Shown: positions 27,921-39,239, counted from the first letter of the stretch. The stretch is DNA of 64,000 bases from Thauera sp. K11 (GCF_002354895.1 NZ_CP023439.1:496001-560000), one strand, 5' to 3'. Notes: a model not told the origin generated them from the sequence alone. Numbers and translations are program-made.

Positions 27921-28245
27921 CGGACGCACCTTGTGTGGTTTTTGTGCCAAGCATAACCGTGCCCCCTTGTTGCGGCAAAGCCGCAAGGTGCAGGATTCCG
28001 GCGGCGACGGGCGCGGCGGGTTTGCCTGGCGCGAGACCCGGCCAGGCGGGGTCGCCCCGGCACGGCTTCACACGATTCGTGAGCAAGTGCGCGAGACTTT
28101 GCCGGCTGCAGTCGCACAATCAACGTCGATAAGCGGAGGATCGCCGCGGCGGTGCCGGAACGGATGTCGGACCGGCGGGCCGGAGCGGCGCACGTGCCGC
28201 AGCGCAGCGGGAGGTTCCGTGCGCGACATGAAGCGGGAGAAAAAA
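27921..28245. other. Divergent intergenic region, no gene seen
   Basis: These 325 bases separate the Lon-like gene and the phasin-like gene, which diverge, so both promoters should lie here. A small hairpin, TTGCGGC-AAA-GCCGCAA, is near 27975-27991. I see no convincing promoter boxes and no small gene. Confidence 0.5.
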
Positions 28246-28794
28246 ATGCTGTCACCAACCACCATCTCCAACTACCAGACGCAGTCGCTGGCCAACGCCA
28301 GGGATGCGGCGATGCTCACCTTCGACACGCTGCACCGGCTCGGCGGCCTGTCCCTGCATGCGCTGCAGGCGAGCGCGGACACGTCGCTGCGGCGGGCCAT
28401 GGCGCCGGCCGGGAGCGCCGGCGATCACAGCATGGCCGAGGAGTTGCGCGGCCTGTTCCACGAATCCCTGCACCTGACGTCGGGCTGGCTGATCGACCTG
28501 GTAAAGGTCGCCGAGGCGCAGTGGGGCATATCGCACCGCTGTGCGCACGCGGCCGTACGCGAGTTGCACAAATGGGCGCCGCGTGAACTCGAAACGACCG
28601 TCAGTGCACTCGACCTGGCGCTGGATGCTGCCGAAAGCGCCACCGAAAACCTGGCCGATGCCGGCGTGATGGTGGTCAAGCGGCTGGAGGACGAGAGTGA
28701 GCTGCTCTGCGCCAGGCCGGTGGAAGCAGGAACCCGGAAGCGCGCGACCGCCGCGCCCCGAGCCGTTCGCTCAATGCGCGGCGATAATCCCTGA
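28246..28794 (+). CDS. Phasin-like protein (probable)
   Basis: A 182-residue, mostly helical, alanine-rich protein. The opening NYQTQSLANARDAAMLTFDT and the following helices resemble the granule-associated phasin family that coats polyhydroxyalkanoate granules, but no diagnostic motif is beyond doubt. ATG 28246 is chosen because GGGAGA lies 5 bases upstream; ATG 28228 is an alternative. Its 3' end overlaps the convergent CYTH gene by 24 bases. No PHA synthase is nearby. It could instead be a general helical surface protein. Confidence 0.6.
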   Translation: MLSPTTISNYQTQSLANARDAAMLTFDTLHRLGGLSLHALQASADTSLRRAMAPAGSAGDHSMAEELRGLFHESLHLTSGWLIDLVKVAEAQWGISHRCAHAAVRELHKWAPRELETTVSALDLALDAAESATENLADAGVMVVKRLEDESELLCARPVEAGTRKRATAAPRAVRSMRGDNP

Positions 28795-29310
28795 AACCCC
28801 GGCGGAAAAGCCCGGGGGCGCGGCGAAGTCGGCCGGTTCGAGCGGCCGGACCGGCCCTTCGAACTGGGCCAGGACGTAATTGCCGTAGCGGCGATCGTGC
28901 GTGACTTCCTGCCCGATCCAGGGCGGCAGGACGAGCGGCGTCCGCTCGTCCTGCAGTTCGATCTCGGCGATGACGAGGCCCGCATGCCGGCCTTCGAACA
29001 CGTCGACCTCGAAGGCTTGACTGGCGAAGTCGACGACGTAGCGGGTCTTCTGGATGACGCGGTTGCCGCAGTAGAGCGCCAGCATGTGCTGCGCGTCCGC
29101 GACCGGGATGGGGTATTCGAATTCGTCGCGCGACAGGCCCTCGCGCGGACCCTTCAGGGTCAGGAATGCGCGGTCGGCGCGCACGCGTACCCGTGTAGAC
29201 ATGGCGCCGGGTTCCTTTGCCACATAGCCCTGCACGATGCGTTCGCCCTTGCGGCCGTCGAGGAAACGGGTCTCGCAGACGAGGAACTTGCGTTCGATTT
29301 CTGTGGCCAT
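28771..29310 (-). CDS. CYTH domain protein (triphosphate tunnel metalloenzyme)
   Basis: A 179-residue protein beginning with the CYTH signature MATEIERKFLV. Charged residues line the expected tunnel strands: RVRVRADRAFLTLKG, EFEYPIP, KTRYVVDF, FEVDVFEG and IAEIELQDE. Family members hydrolyse inorganic triphosphate or related nucleotides with divalent metal. The start at 29310 is fixed by the signature. It overlaps the convergent phasin-like gene at its 3' end. Confidence 0.9.
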   Translation of the reverse strand: MATEIERKFLVCETRFLDGRKGERIVQGYVAKEPGAMSTRVRVRADRAFLTLKGPREGLSRDEFEYPIPVADAQHMLALYCGNRVIQKTRYVVDFASQAFEVDVFEGRHAGLVIAEIELQDERTPLVLPPWIGQEVTHDRRYGNYVLAQFEGPVRPLEPADFAAPPGFSAGVSGIIAAH

Positions 29311-29418
29311 GAGGCACCGGGGAAACACGCGGGAATCGAATTGTAGCAAACTGATTCCGATGCGCTGTTGCGGTGCAAAAAGACTTTCTTATGGGCGCAG
29401 AAGGGCGGTGCCTGGAAC

Positions 29419-29922
29419 ATGCAAGAGACCGATCTGATTTCGCTCGGTGCGGGGGCGCAGTGGCTGTCGGCGCAGACAGGCCGGAACTGGACGCCCGCCC
29501 TGCTGATCGACCGTCTCCTTGCGCGCGGCGGGCCCGGGGTGTGCGCACTGCTGCCCAGGGGCTGGGCCTTGCTGAGCGCCGACGACGGTGAGCCGACGCG
29601 GCTGGCGCGGGCCAGCGTGTTCCGGGTGGCCGATGGCGAGGATTTCCTCGAACAGTTCGCGATGTTCGGCGACCTGTCGATCGCCGGCGGCATTCCCGGC
29701 CGGCTCGTCGATGCTGCGGGCCGCGGTTTTCGCAGCGTCGCGCCGATTCCGGCGGCAATGCTGCGGCTGATGCCGGAGGAACTGCACGCCCTGGCCGCCG
29801 CCGCGGGCGCCAGACCGGCTGCCACCTTCATGCGCCGCGTCGCGCAGATGCGCGCCCAGGCGCATGACCGCTCCCGCGATGCATCCGGCCCCGACGCTGG
29901 CGGATCCGCCCCGCAGGATTGA
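29419..29922 (+). CDS. Hypothetical protein
   Basis: A 167-residue soluble protein, rich in alanine, leucine and arginine. I do not recognise a family. The start at 29419 (MQETDLISLGAGAQWLSAQTG) was chosen over an earlier in-frame ATG because the 17 upstream residues lack a ribosome-binding site and look non-coding. The last 30 residues (RDASGPDAGGSAPQD) are disordered. It ends just before the groESL promoter, but the strong CIRCE promoter suggests it is a separate unit. Confidence 0.6.
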   Translation: MQETDLISLGAGAQWLSAQTGRNWTPALLIDRLLARGGPGVCALLPRGWALLSADDGEPTRLARASVFRVADGEDFLEQFAMFGDLSIAGGIPGRLVDAAGRGFRSVAPIPAAMLRLMPEELHALAAAAGARPAATFMRRVAQMRAQAHDRSRDASGPDAGGSAPQD

Positions 29923-29928
29923 GCAGGA

Positions 29929-29958
29929 CTTGAAATCGCGCTACCTCGTCCCTATTAT
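29929..29958 (+). promoter_or_regulatory. groESL promoter, both sigma-32-like and sigma-70-like
   Basis: CTTGAAA (29929-29935), 14 bases, then CCCTATTA (29950-29957) matches the heat-shock sigma-32 consensus. The same bases also read as TTGAAA, 17 bases, TATTAT (29953-29958), a good sigma-70 promoter. It ends directly at the CIRCE operator. Confidence 0.8.
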
Positions 29959-29984
29959 TAGCACTCGTTGGCAGTGAGTGCTAA
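29958..29984. promoter_or_regulatory. CIRCE operator (HrcA binding site)
   Basis: TTAGCACTC (29958-29966), a 9-base spacer and GAGTGCTAA (29976-29984) are a perfect CIRCE element. It lies over the transcription start region of groES, so the HrcA repressor should block the promoter at low temperature. Confidence 0.97.
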
Positions 29985-30070
29985 CAGCCCCGTGCGATGT
30001 CCGCACGGTAAAAGCGAATTCCCCGGCGGGCTCGTCCCGCAACAGTCGAAACCTGGTAGGAGAGAACCTG

Positions 30071-30361
30071 ATGAAGATTCGTCCCTTGCATGATCGCGTG
30101 ATCGTCAAGCGCCTTGAGGCAGAACGCAAGACCGCCAGCGGCATCGTGATCCCCGACAGCGCTGGCGAGAAGCCCGACCAGGGCGAAGTGCTGGCCGTCG
30201 GCAACGGCAAGATCCTGGACGACGGCAAGGTGCGTCCGATGGCCGTCAAGGTGGGCGACAAGGTGCTGTTCGGCAAGTATGCCGGCCAGGCCGTGAAGGT
30301 CGAAGGCGAAGAACTCCTCGTCATGCGCGAGGAAGACATCATGGGTGTGGTCGAGGCTTGA
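30071..30361 (+). CDS. groES: Co-chaperonin GroES
   Basis: A 96-residue protein forming the heptameric lid of GroEL. It starts with [18 protein letters not shown], has the mobile loop [19 protein letters not shown], and ends with EDIMGVVEA, all typical. An AGGAG site lies 7 bases before the start. It is transcribed from the CIRCE promoter with groEL, 55 bases downstream. Confidence 0.98.
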   Translation: MKIRPLHDRVIVKRLEAERKTASGIVIPDSAGEKPDQGEVLAVGNGKILDDGKVRPMAVKVGDKVLFGKYAGQAVKVEGEELLVMREEDIMGVVEA

Positions 30362-30415
30362 AGCCTCCCGCACGCCCTGGACAGCTAACCGAAACAATTC
30401 CGGAGTTCTGAATAA

Positions 30416-32059
<1,644 letters not shown>

Positions 32060-32070
32060 TTGCCGCGCCC

Positions 32071-32147
32071 GCAGCCCCGGTGCATCGGGGCTGCAGTCCT
32101 GCAGCCATGTGACGACGGCCCCGCCATGTGCGGGGCCGTCGTCCGTT
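32071..32147 (+). terminator. Tandem stem-loops after groEL
   Basis: GCAGCCCCG (32071-32079) pairs with CGGGGCTGC (32086-32094), and then ACGACGGCCCCGC (32112-32124) pairs with GCGGGGCCGTCGT (32130-32142). The second stem is 13 perfect bases, followed by only a weak CCGTT tail. Together they are the likely transcription end of groESL. Confidence 0.7.
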
Positions 32148-32331
32148 CACGCCTGCGAACGGCGCATCGCCGCGCACCTGCCGGTGCGAGGCGTGTGATA
32201 ATTCAAACGTCTTGCGGGGAAAAGTCGGCGGGGAGCGGCTGCGGGCCGCTCCCCGGAACGGGCCGCGTGCGGCGCCCGTTCCCGAAGACCGAGCAAAAGG
32301 AGAACAGCGGGGGCGACTTTACGGATACCCG

Positions 32332-32349
32332 CTTACATTCAACTTACAT
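32332..32349. promoter_or_regulatory. CTTACAT direct repeat before the response regulator
   Basis: CTTACAT is repeated at 32332-32338 and 32343-32349, 11 bases apart, the usual spacing for OmpR-family regulators. It lies only 10 bases before the ATG of the regulator gene, suggesting negative autoregulation. A matching repeat on the other strand occurs before the acetate permease operon. Confidence 0.5.
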
Positions 32350-32359
32350 CCGGAATCTC

Positions 32360-33046
32360 ATGCGCATTCTGCTGGCGGAAGACGATCCGGTCATTGCGGA
32401 CGGCATCGGGCGGGCGCTGCGACGCGGTGGCTATGCGGTCGACCATGTGGCGGACGGGGCGGAGGCGGATACCGCCCTGGCTTCGCAACCCTACGATCTG
32501 CTGATCCTCGACCTCGGACTGCCGCGCCTGCCGGGTATCGAGGTGCTCAAGCGCCTGCGCGCGCGCAAGTCCGCGGTACCGGTCCTGATCCTCACCGCCC
32601 AGGACGGCGTGGATGACCGTGTGCGCGGGCTCGACGCCGGTGCCGACGACTACCTCACCAAGCCGTTCGCCCTGCCCGAACTCGAGGCGCGCGCGCGTGC
32701 GCTGACGCGGCGCGGCACCGGGCAGGCGCGCTGCATCGAGGTCGGGCGGCTCAGCTACGACCAGGCCGACCGGGTGGTGAAGATCGCCGGCCAGGTGGTG
32801 GATTTCTCTGCGCGCGAGATCGGCCTGCTCGAGGTCTTCCTGCTGCGGGTGGGCAGGCTGGTGAGCAAGGACCAACTGGTCGACCACCTGTGCGGCTGGG
32901 GCGAAGAGGTCTCCAGCAATGCCATCGAGGTCTACGTGCATCGCCTGCGCAAGAAGCTCGAAGACAGCGGCGTACGCATCGTGACGGTGCGCGGCCTCGG
33001 CTACTGCCTGGAAAACCCGGATGCGACCCCGGCGGCGAAAATCTGA
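32360..33046 (+). CDS. OmpR-family response regulator (TctD/QseB-like)
   Basis: A 228-residue two-component regulator. The receiver domain has the acidic pair in AEDDPV, the phosphorylation aspartate in LILDLGLP (residue 51) and the lysine of LTKPF. The C-terminal winged helix includes NAIEVYVHRLRKKLED and TVRGLGYCLE. The ATG lacks a clear ribosome-binding site. It overlaps the sensor gene by 26 bases. The context suggests control of the DUF485-actP acetate uptake operon; repeats shared between the two promoters support this. Confidence 0.92.
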   Translation: MRILLAEDDPVIADGIGRALRRGGYAVDHVADGAEADTALASQPYDLLILDLGLPRLPGIEVLKRLRARKSAVPVLILTAQDGVDDRVRGLDAGADDYLTKPFALPELEARARALTRRGTGQARCIEVGRLSYDQADRVVKIAGQVVDFSAREIGLLEVFLLRVGRLVSKDQLVDHLCGWGEEVSSNAIEVYVHRLRKKLEDSGVRIVTVRGLGYCLENPDATPAAKI

Positions 33047-34505
33047 CAGGACTTCCGTACGCGGGCGGGCGTCGGCCCAGCCGAACTCGCTGTTCGGCGA
33101 GATTCTCGACTGGATGCTCGCGCCGCTGCTGTTCCTGTGGCCGATCTCCATCATCGTCACGCACAACGTGGCGGACAACATCGCCGGCCAGCCCTACGAT
33201 CGCGCGCTGGCCGACGCGACGCGCACGCTGGCGCGCTTCGTTGCCGTCGAGAACGGGCAACTGACGATGAGCTTCCCGGCGCCGCCGCGGGCGCTGTTCC
33301 GTGCCGACCAGGACGACGTGCTGTACTACCAGGTCACGAACGAATACGGCGAGATGCTGAGCGGCGACGCCGACATCCCGCCTGCGCCGCGGCCGCCGAC
33401 GCCCATCATCGACGAAGTGCTGTTCCGCGACGAAGTGATACAGGGCGAGGAGGTACGCGTCGCCTACCAGTTCCTGCGCCCGCCGGGCGGCAACGGCTTG
33501 CCGATGGTGATCGTGCAACTGGCCGAGACGCGCAACAAGCGCACCGACCTCGCCTCGCGCGTGGTCACCGGCGTGCTGCTGCCGCAGTTCGCCATCATCC
33601 CGCTCGCGGTGGTGCTGGTGTGGGTCGGCCTGTCGCGCGGCATCGCGCCGTTGAACCGGCTGCAGAGCCTGATCCGCGTGCGGCGCCCCACCGACCTGTC
33701 GCCGGTGGAGCCGGCAAGCGTGCCCGAAGAGGTGCGCCCGCTGATCGTCGCCTACAACGGCATGATGGTGCGCCTGGAGGAAAACCTCCAGGCGCAGCAG
33801 CGCTTCATTGCCGATGCCGCGCACCAGATGCGCACGCCGCTGACCGGTCTCAAGATGCAGACCGATCTCGCGCTGCAGGAGACCGACCCCGAGCAACTGC
33901 GTCGCTCGCTGGCGCACATCGCCGAAAGCACCGACCGCGCGGCGCACCTCATCAACCAGTTGCTGTCGCTGGCCCGCGCCGAGGCCAGCTTCGAGAAGCT
34001 CTACGCCGTCGAGCCGCTCGATCTCGGGGCGGTGGTGCGCGAGGTGGCGCAGGATCTCTTTCCGCGCGCGCTCGCCAAGGGGATCGACCTCGGCGTGGAA
34101 GATGCCGGGCAGCGCCTGCAGATCGAAGGCAACCCGGTGCTGCTGCGCGAGATGATCAAGAACCTGATGGACAACGCCATCAAGTACACCCCGCGCGGCG
34201 GCAGCGTGACCGCGCGCACGCGGCACGCCGGCGCACCGATCTTCGAGATCGAGGATACGGGCGTCGGCATCCCGGAGGCCGACCGCGAGCGGGTCTTCGA
34301 ACGCTTCTACCGCGTGCTCGGCAGCGGTGTCGATGGTTCGGGCCTGGGCCTGCCCATCGTGCGCGAAATTGCCGAGCTGCACCGCGCCACCGTTTCGCTG
34401 AGCCCCAATCCGGCAGGGAAGGGGACGCTCGCTCAGGTCGTCTTTCCGCGCAGCCAGCGCCAGGTTCCCCCGCCGGTGCACGGCGACTTCTATCCGCTGG
34501 GGTGA
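33021..34505 (+). CDS. Sensor histidine kinase (two TM helices)
   Basis: A 494-residue inner-membrane sensor. A first membrane helix (about residues 33-48) and a second (about 186-206) bracket a periplasmic domain of some 140 residues. The H-box RFIADAAHQMRTPLTGL holds the phospho-histidine; N-box NLMDNAIKYTPRG, G1 DTGVGIP, F-box ERVFERFYR and G2 GSGLGLPIVREI follow. It resembles the TctE group that senses carboxylates and overlaps the regulator gene, so the two are translated together. It probably reports an organic acid such as acetate; the ligand is inferred. Confidence 0.92.
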   Translation: MRPRRRKSDRTSVRGRASAQPNSLFGEILDWMLAPLLFLWPISIIVTHNVADNIAGQPYDRALADATRTLARFVAVENGQLTMSFPAPPRALFRADQDDVLYYQVTNEYGEMLSGDADIPPAPRPPTPIIDEVLFRDEVIQGEEVRVAYQFLRPPGGNGLPMVIVQLAETRNKRTDLASRVVTGVLLPQFAIIPLAVVLVWVGLSRGIAPLNRLQSLIRVRRPTDLSPVEPASVPEEVRPLIVAYNGMMVRLEENLQAQQRFIADAAHQMRTPLTGLKMQTDLALQETDPEQLRRSLAHIAESTDRAAHLINQLLSLARAEASFEKLYAVEPLDLGAVVREVAQDLFPRALAKGIDLGVEDAGQRLQIEGNPVLLREMIKNLMDNAIKYTPRGGSVTARTRHAGAPIFEIEDTGVGIPEADRERVFERFYRVLGSGVDGSGLGLPIVREIAELHRATVSLSPNPAGKGTLAQVVFPRSQRQVPPPVHGDFYPLG

Positions 34506-34587
34506 GCCTTCCAGGCCGGCAGGTCTGCCGCGCGCCGAAGAGCGGCATTCAGGGAATTTCTTCCTTGATAAACGAATGTTGCATTTC

Positions 34588-34603
34588 GTAAGCCGATCGT
34601 AAG
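34588..34603. promoter_or_regulatory. GTAAG repeat upstream of DUF485-actP (reverse of the CTTAC repeat)
   Basis: GTAAG occurs at 34588-34592 and 34599-34603, 11 bases apart. Read on the minus strand this is CTTAC-N6-CTTAC, the same repeat found before the response regulator. It is 68 bases upstream of the DUF485 start, a good position for an activator. Confidence 0.5.
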
Positions 34604-34670
34604 TCTCCGGGGCTAACTTGTCGTCGTCCGGGCGAGAGCCCGGTTCGTCCAATTGCGAGTGGAGGGAGAT

Positions 34671-34979
34671 ATGGAAGAAGATCTGGTGAAGAAAATCACC
34701 AACAATCCGAAATACCAGCAGTTGGTCAGTACCCGTACGTCCTATGGCTGGGTGCTGACCGCCATCATGCTGATCGTCTATTACGGCTACATCGCCCTGA
34801 TCGCCTTCGACAAGGAGTTCCTGGGCAAGCGTCTGGGCGAGGGCGTGATGACCGTCGGCATTCCCGTCGGCCTCGGCGTCATCCTGTTCACCATCATCAT
34901 CACCGGCATCTACGTTCGCCGCGCGAACTCCGAGTTCGATGCGCTGACCCACGACATCGTCAAGGAGAGCGGCAAATGA
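34671..34979 (+). CDS. DUF485 membrane protein (YjcH-like)
   Basis: A 102-residue inner-membrane protein with two hydrophobic helices ([23 protein letters not shown] region near 30-48, and [21 protein letters not shown]). The family is almost always encoded just before ActP, as here with a 4-base ATGA overlap. GGAGGGAG precedes the start at 34671; a longer in-frame version starting with TTG is less likely. It may assist the permease; the mechanism is not known. Confidence 0.9.
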   Translation: MEEDLVKKITNNPKYQQLVSTRTSYGWVLTAIMLIVYYGYIALIAFDKEFLGKRLGEGVMTVGIPVGLGVILFTIIITGIYVRRANSEFDALTHDIVKESGK

Positions 34980-36694
34980 GCGGGCGTTTCGTGCGTTTTT
35001 CGGCGGGCCTGATGCTGGCCGCCCTGTCGGCGGCGGCGCTGGCGGCGGGTGGCGACCTCGGCCAGGTGGAGAAGCAGGCCACCAACTGGACGGCGATCAC
35101 CATGTTCGCGGTGTTTGTCGTCGGCACCCTGTTCATCACCAAGTGGGCGGCGGCCAAGACCAAGTCCGCGGCGGACTTCTACACTGCCGGCGGCGGCATC
35201 ACCGGCTTCCAGAACGGCCTCGCGATCGCCGGCGACTACATGTCGGCGGCTTCCTTCCTCGGTATCTCCGCGGCGGTGATGACCAGCGGCTACGACGGCC
35301 TGATCTACTCGATCGGCTTCCTCGTGGGCTGGCCGGTGATCACCTTCCTGATGGCCGAGAAGCTGCGCAACCTCGGCAAGTTCACCTTTGCCGACGTGGC
35401 GGCCTACCGCTTCCAGCAGACGCCGATCCGTGCCTTCGCGGCATCGGGCACGCTGGTCGTGGTGGCGTTCTACCTGATCGCGCAGATGGTCGGTGCCGGC
35501 CAGCTCATCAAGCTGCTGTTCGGCCTCGAGTACTGGATGGCGGTCGTCATCGTCGGTGCGCTGATGATGGTCTACGTGCTGTTCGGCGGCATGACGGCGA
35601 CCACCTGGGTGCAGATCATCAAGGCTTGCCTGCTGCTCGGCGGCGCGTCCTTCATGGCCTTCATGGTGCTGCTGAACTACGGCTTCTCGCCCGAGGCGCT
35701 GTTTGCCGACGCCGTCCGCGTCAAGGTCGGCGTGGCCACCGCGGCCGGCAAGGCGCCGGAAGAGGCCGGCATCATCGGTCAGGCGATCATGGGTCCGGGC
35801 TCCTTCATCAAGGACCCGATCTCCGCGATCTCCTTCGGCATGGCGCTCATGTTCGGTACCGCCGGCCTGCCGCACATCCTGATGCGCTTCTTTACCGTGC
35901 CGGATGCAAAGGAAGCCCGCAAGTCGGTGTTCTGGGCCACCACCTGGATCGGCTACTTCTACATCCTGACCTTCATCATCGGCTTCGGCGCCATCGTGCT
36001 GGTCTCCACCAATCCGCAGTTCCTCGACGCCAAGGGCGGCCTGGTCGGCGGTGGCAACATGGCGGCAATCCACCTCGCCAACGCGGTCGGCGGCAACGTC
36101 TTCCTCGGCTTCATCTCCGCGGTCGCGTTCGCCACGATCCTGGCGGTGGTCGCCGGCCTGACGCTGTCGGGTGCCTCGGCGGTGTCGCATGACCTGTACG
36201 CCACGGTGTTCAAGCACGGCAATGCCGACTCTGCCTCGGAACTGCGCGTGTCCCGCATCACCACCGTGGCGCTCGGCGTCATCGCGGTGATCCTGGGCAT
36301 CGCGTTCGAGAAGCAGAACATCGCCTTCATGGTGTCGCTGGCCTTCGCGATCGCCGCTTCGGCCAACTTCCCGGTGCTGTTCATGTCGGTGCTGTGGAAG
36401 GACTGCACGACCCGCGGCGCGACCATCGGCGGTTTCCTCGGCCTGATCGTGGCGGTGGGGCTCACCGTGGTGTCGCCCTCGGTCTGGGAAGCCACGCTGG
36501 GCAATCCGAAGGGTTCGGCGCTGTTCCCCTACACCTCGCCCGCGCTGTTCTCGATGGCTGCCGGCTTCATCGGCATCTGGCTGTTCTCGATCCTCGACAA
36601 CAGCCAGCGTGCGAAGGAAGACCGCGCCGGCTACCTGGCCCAGCGCGTCCGTTCCGAAACGGGTATCGGCGCAGCCGCCGCTTCCGGCCACTGA
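34976..36694 (+). CDS. actP: Cation/acetate symporter (SSS family)
   Basis: A 572-residue sodium:solute symporter with about 13-14 membrane helices. A cleavable leader ([15 protein letters not shown]) precedes the first helix, as in ActP. Signature segments are [29 protein letters not shown], taken in parts, and the [10 protein letters not shown] loop near residue 405. It imports acetate and other short carboxylates. It overlaps DUF485, is followed by a terminator and is probably regulated by the upstream two-component pair. Confidence 0.95.
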   Translation: MSGRFVRFSAGLMLAALSAAALAAGGDLGQVEKQATNWTAITMFAVFVVGTLFITKWAAAKTKSAADFYTAGGGITGFQNGLAIAGDYMSAASFLGISAAVMTSGYDGLIYSIGFLVGWPVITFLMAEKLRNLGKFTFADVAAYRFQQTPIRAFAASGTLVVVAFYLIAQMVGAGQLIKLLFGLEYWMAVVIVGALMMVYVLFGGMTATTWVQIIKACLLLGGASFMAFMVLLNYGFSPEALFADAVRVKVGVATAAGKAPEEAGIIGQAIMGPGSFIKDPISAISFGMALMFGTAGLPHILMRFFTVPDAKEARKSVFWATTWIGYFYILTFIIGFGAIVLVSTNPQFLDAKGGLVGGGNMAAIHLANAVGGNVFLGFISAVAFATILAVVAGLTLSGASAVSHDLYATVFKHGNADSASELRVSRITTVALGVIAVILGIAFEKQNIAFMVSLAFAIAASANFPVLFMSVLWKDCTTRGATIGGFLGLIVAVGLTVVSPSVWEATLGNPKGSALFPYTSPALFSMAAGFIGIWLFSILDNSQRAKEDRAGYLAQRVRSETGIGAAAASGH

Positions 36695-36742
36695 GTCGCA
36701 GGTGCTGCCGGCCTCCCCAATGGGCCGGCAGCGATGTTCCGC

Positions 36743-36781
36743 ACACGGCGGACGCCTTGCCGGGCGTCCGCCGTGTTTTTT
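36743..36781 (+). terminator. Terminator of the actP operon
   Basis: ACACGGCGGACGCC (36743-36756) pairs with GGCGTCCGCCGTGT (36763-36776) over 14 bases, followed by a T6 run. Confidence 0.93.
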
Positions 36782-36854
36782 CATGGCCGTCCGCGCAATG
36801 CGTTTCCGTGGGCACCCGCACAAGGGATTCCATATGCGTGTATTCCGAATGTGA

Positions 36855-36882
36855 TTGACAGGGTGGGAAAGCCCGCTATAAT
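36855..36882 (+). promoter_or_regulatory. tRNA-Phe promoter (perfect sigma-70 boxes)
   Basis: TTGACA (36855-36860), a 16-base spacer and TATAAT (36877-36882), followed by a GC-rich discriminator GCGCCC, typical of a stringently controlled tRNA gene. Confidence 0.93.
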
Positions 36883-36894
36883 GCGCCCTCTGTT

Positions 36895-36970
36895 GGCCAG
36901 TTAGCTCAGTTGGTAGAGCAGCGGATTGAAAATCCGCGTGTCCGTGGTTCGATTCCGCGACTGGCCACCA
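36895..36970 (+). tRNA. tRNA-Phe (GAA)
   Basis: A 76-nt cloverleaf: acceptor GGCCAGT pairs with ACTGGCC, the D arm TAGCTCAGTTGGTAGAGCA is standard, the anticodon loop ATTGAAAAT has GAA at 36928-36930, and the T arm contains GGTTCGATTCC. The CCA end is encoded. The accessory island begins directly downstream, so the 3' end of this gene is the likely attachment site. Confidence 0.97.
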
Positions 36971-36977
36971 TTAAAAC

Positions 36978-37020
36978 AAGCACTTAGGCCAACCCTTCGG
37001 GGTTGGCCTAAGTGCTTTTT
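36978..37020 (+). terminator. Terminator after tRNA-Phe
   Basis: An 18-base perfect stem (arms AAGCACTTAGGCCAACCC and GGGTTGGCCTAAGTGCTT) closed by a TTCG loop, followed by a T run. Confidence 0.95.
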
Positions 37021-37026
37021 GCGTTC

Positions 37027-37046
37027 ATGTAGGCACCATGTAGGCA
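37027..37046. repeat. ATGTAGGCA double repeat at the island edge
   Basis: ATGTAGGCA is found at 37027-37035 and 37038-37046. Placed just after the tRNA terminator, the repeats could be integrase arm-type sites of the former integrating element. No integrase gene is recognisable nearby. Confidence 0.35.
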
Positions 37047-37146
37047 TTTGAGAGCAACGGCGATCCATATAAATCAATAAAGTACAATAGCGTAATTTAC
37101 GATTGAGTAACCGTCTGCCGAGTCAAGCCAGATGAAGCGAATAGTC

Positions 37147-38078
<932 letters not shown>

Positions 38079-38273
38079 GATTTTCAGATTCGTTGCTTGT
38101 GCAAGCGCTCTCGGAAAAACCGGGGCGCGTAACCGTTCGGGCTTCACGAAGACCGGCGCGGCGGTCGTGCGCCATCTACTCATAGACGGGCTCACAGTCC
38201 CAAGCCAAAACCAGGCTGTACGGGCCGGTCTGGTCGCCTCAACGACTCCCAAACTCTACCGCGGCGGTCTGGT
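38079..38273. other. Non-coding stretch upstream of the IS110 transposase
   Basis: No gene is seen here. In IS110 elements the region upstream of the transposase is the left end, which in IS621-type members encodes the bridge RNA that selects target and donor sites. I cannot identify loop sequences by eye, and the exact element border is unknown. Confidence 0.3.
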
Positions 38274-38303
38274 ATGAAACATACAAGCCAAGAAAGGGTC
38301 AAG

Positions 38304-39239
38304 ATGCCCAAAGGAGGGGTGATTCGCATCCTTGATCTAACACTTGCGATTGCAGAGGCTATTTGCCCGACGAATGTAACGGGGGTGGATTGCATTGTAG
38401 GAAAGCGTGCCGTGAGCCCCAGCGTCGGCGGCACTTCTACGAAGAGTGCGCTGGTAGGAATGGTGTTCGGGCTTGCCGAGCAAGATAGGGAGATGTTTTC
38501 GCGGTTACTGCCTACTCTTCCGCCGCTGAGGCTTCCGATGGACGAAGGGGAGCTTCAGGCTTTCATGGAGGCATATCGAACCCATCCGGATCGCCCTCAA
38601 GATTGGGAGCCAGTTCTCCAAGACGCCAAAGCCAGAAAAGAAGAGCAGTTAATAATCGCTGGCCGGCATATGAAGCATATTAATAAGATGCATGCAGAAG
38701 GGGACATCCACTTCTTAGATGGCAGTCATACTCCAATTCCTGAGCACATTTACGGTACGTGTATTTCAAAAAAAAGCGCTAGCCAATATCTCGAAAGGTG
38801 TGGGCTGGAAGTAGACGACGAGGGAGGGCAGGCATACGCGTTATCAACTGATGAGACTCAGCCCAATCGTGAAGAAGGGCGCATGGCTGACGGAAATAGA
38901 GCCCCAGTAAGCACGCTCCCTGACAGCGTAAAGGAGTGCTCAAGTTCAAGCGATCGGTCAGCACTACACGCACAGTTGATGGCATTCAGCTTTCGTGGAG
39001 ACTTGTCTTCCACGATTCCCAAAGCCATTAAAACGGCATCAGATCCTACTGACCATCATGCGGTCTGGGAAGAGCTAATCAAATTGGCGATAAACAAGAC
39101 GCCCCCCCTTCAAGGAACATCCAACGGGAAAATTTCTTATTTAGATAGAAATGGGAAAGAAAATTTTTTTGAGAAAAGCATGTTGACAAAGCGAATAAAG
39201 CACGCGCTGAAAAGAATAAAGCCCCATAGCAGATCATAG
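38304..39239 (+). CDS. Hypothetical island protein
   Basis: A 311-residue soluble protein that I do not recognise. The start at 38304 is favoured by AAAGGG 5-9 bases upstream; an earlier in-frame ATG at 38274 lacks a site. Base composition is close to balanced, clearly less GC-rich than the backbone, which indicates foreign origin. The middle carries a charged helix (AGRHMKHINKMHAEGDIH), and the C-terminus is lysine/arginine-rich (LTKRIKHALKRIKPHSRS), so nucleic-acid contact is conceivable. Its last codons overlap a row of about 10-base repeats. Confidence 0.6.
   Translation: MPKGGVIRILDLTLAIAEAICPTNVTGVDCIVGKRAVSPSVGGTSTKSALVGMVFGLAEQDREMFSRLLPTLPPLRLPMDEGELQAFMEAYRTHPDRPQDWEPVLQDAKARKEEQLIIAGRHMKHINKMHAEGDIHFLDGSHTPIPEHIYGTCISKKSASQYLERCGLEVDDEGGQAYALSTDETQPNREEGRMADGNRAPVSTLPDSVKECSSSSDRSALHAQLMAFSFRGDLSSTIPKAIKTASDPTDHHAVWEELIKLAINKTPPLQGTSNGKISYLDRNGKENFFEKSMLTKRIKHALKRIKPHSRS

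Noticed and set aside
25446..27956. A plus-strand frame of 836 codons opposite the Lon-like gene
   Set aside because: No domain, and antisense to a convincing protease gene.
37027..37046. CRISPR-like repeats
   Set aside because: Only two short copies with a 2-base gap; no array of repeats and spacers was seen anywhere in the window.
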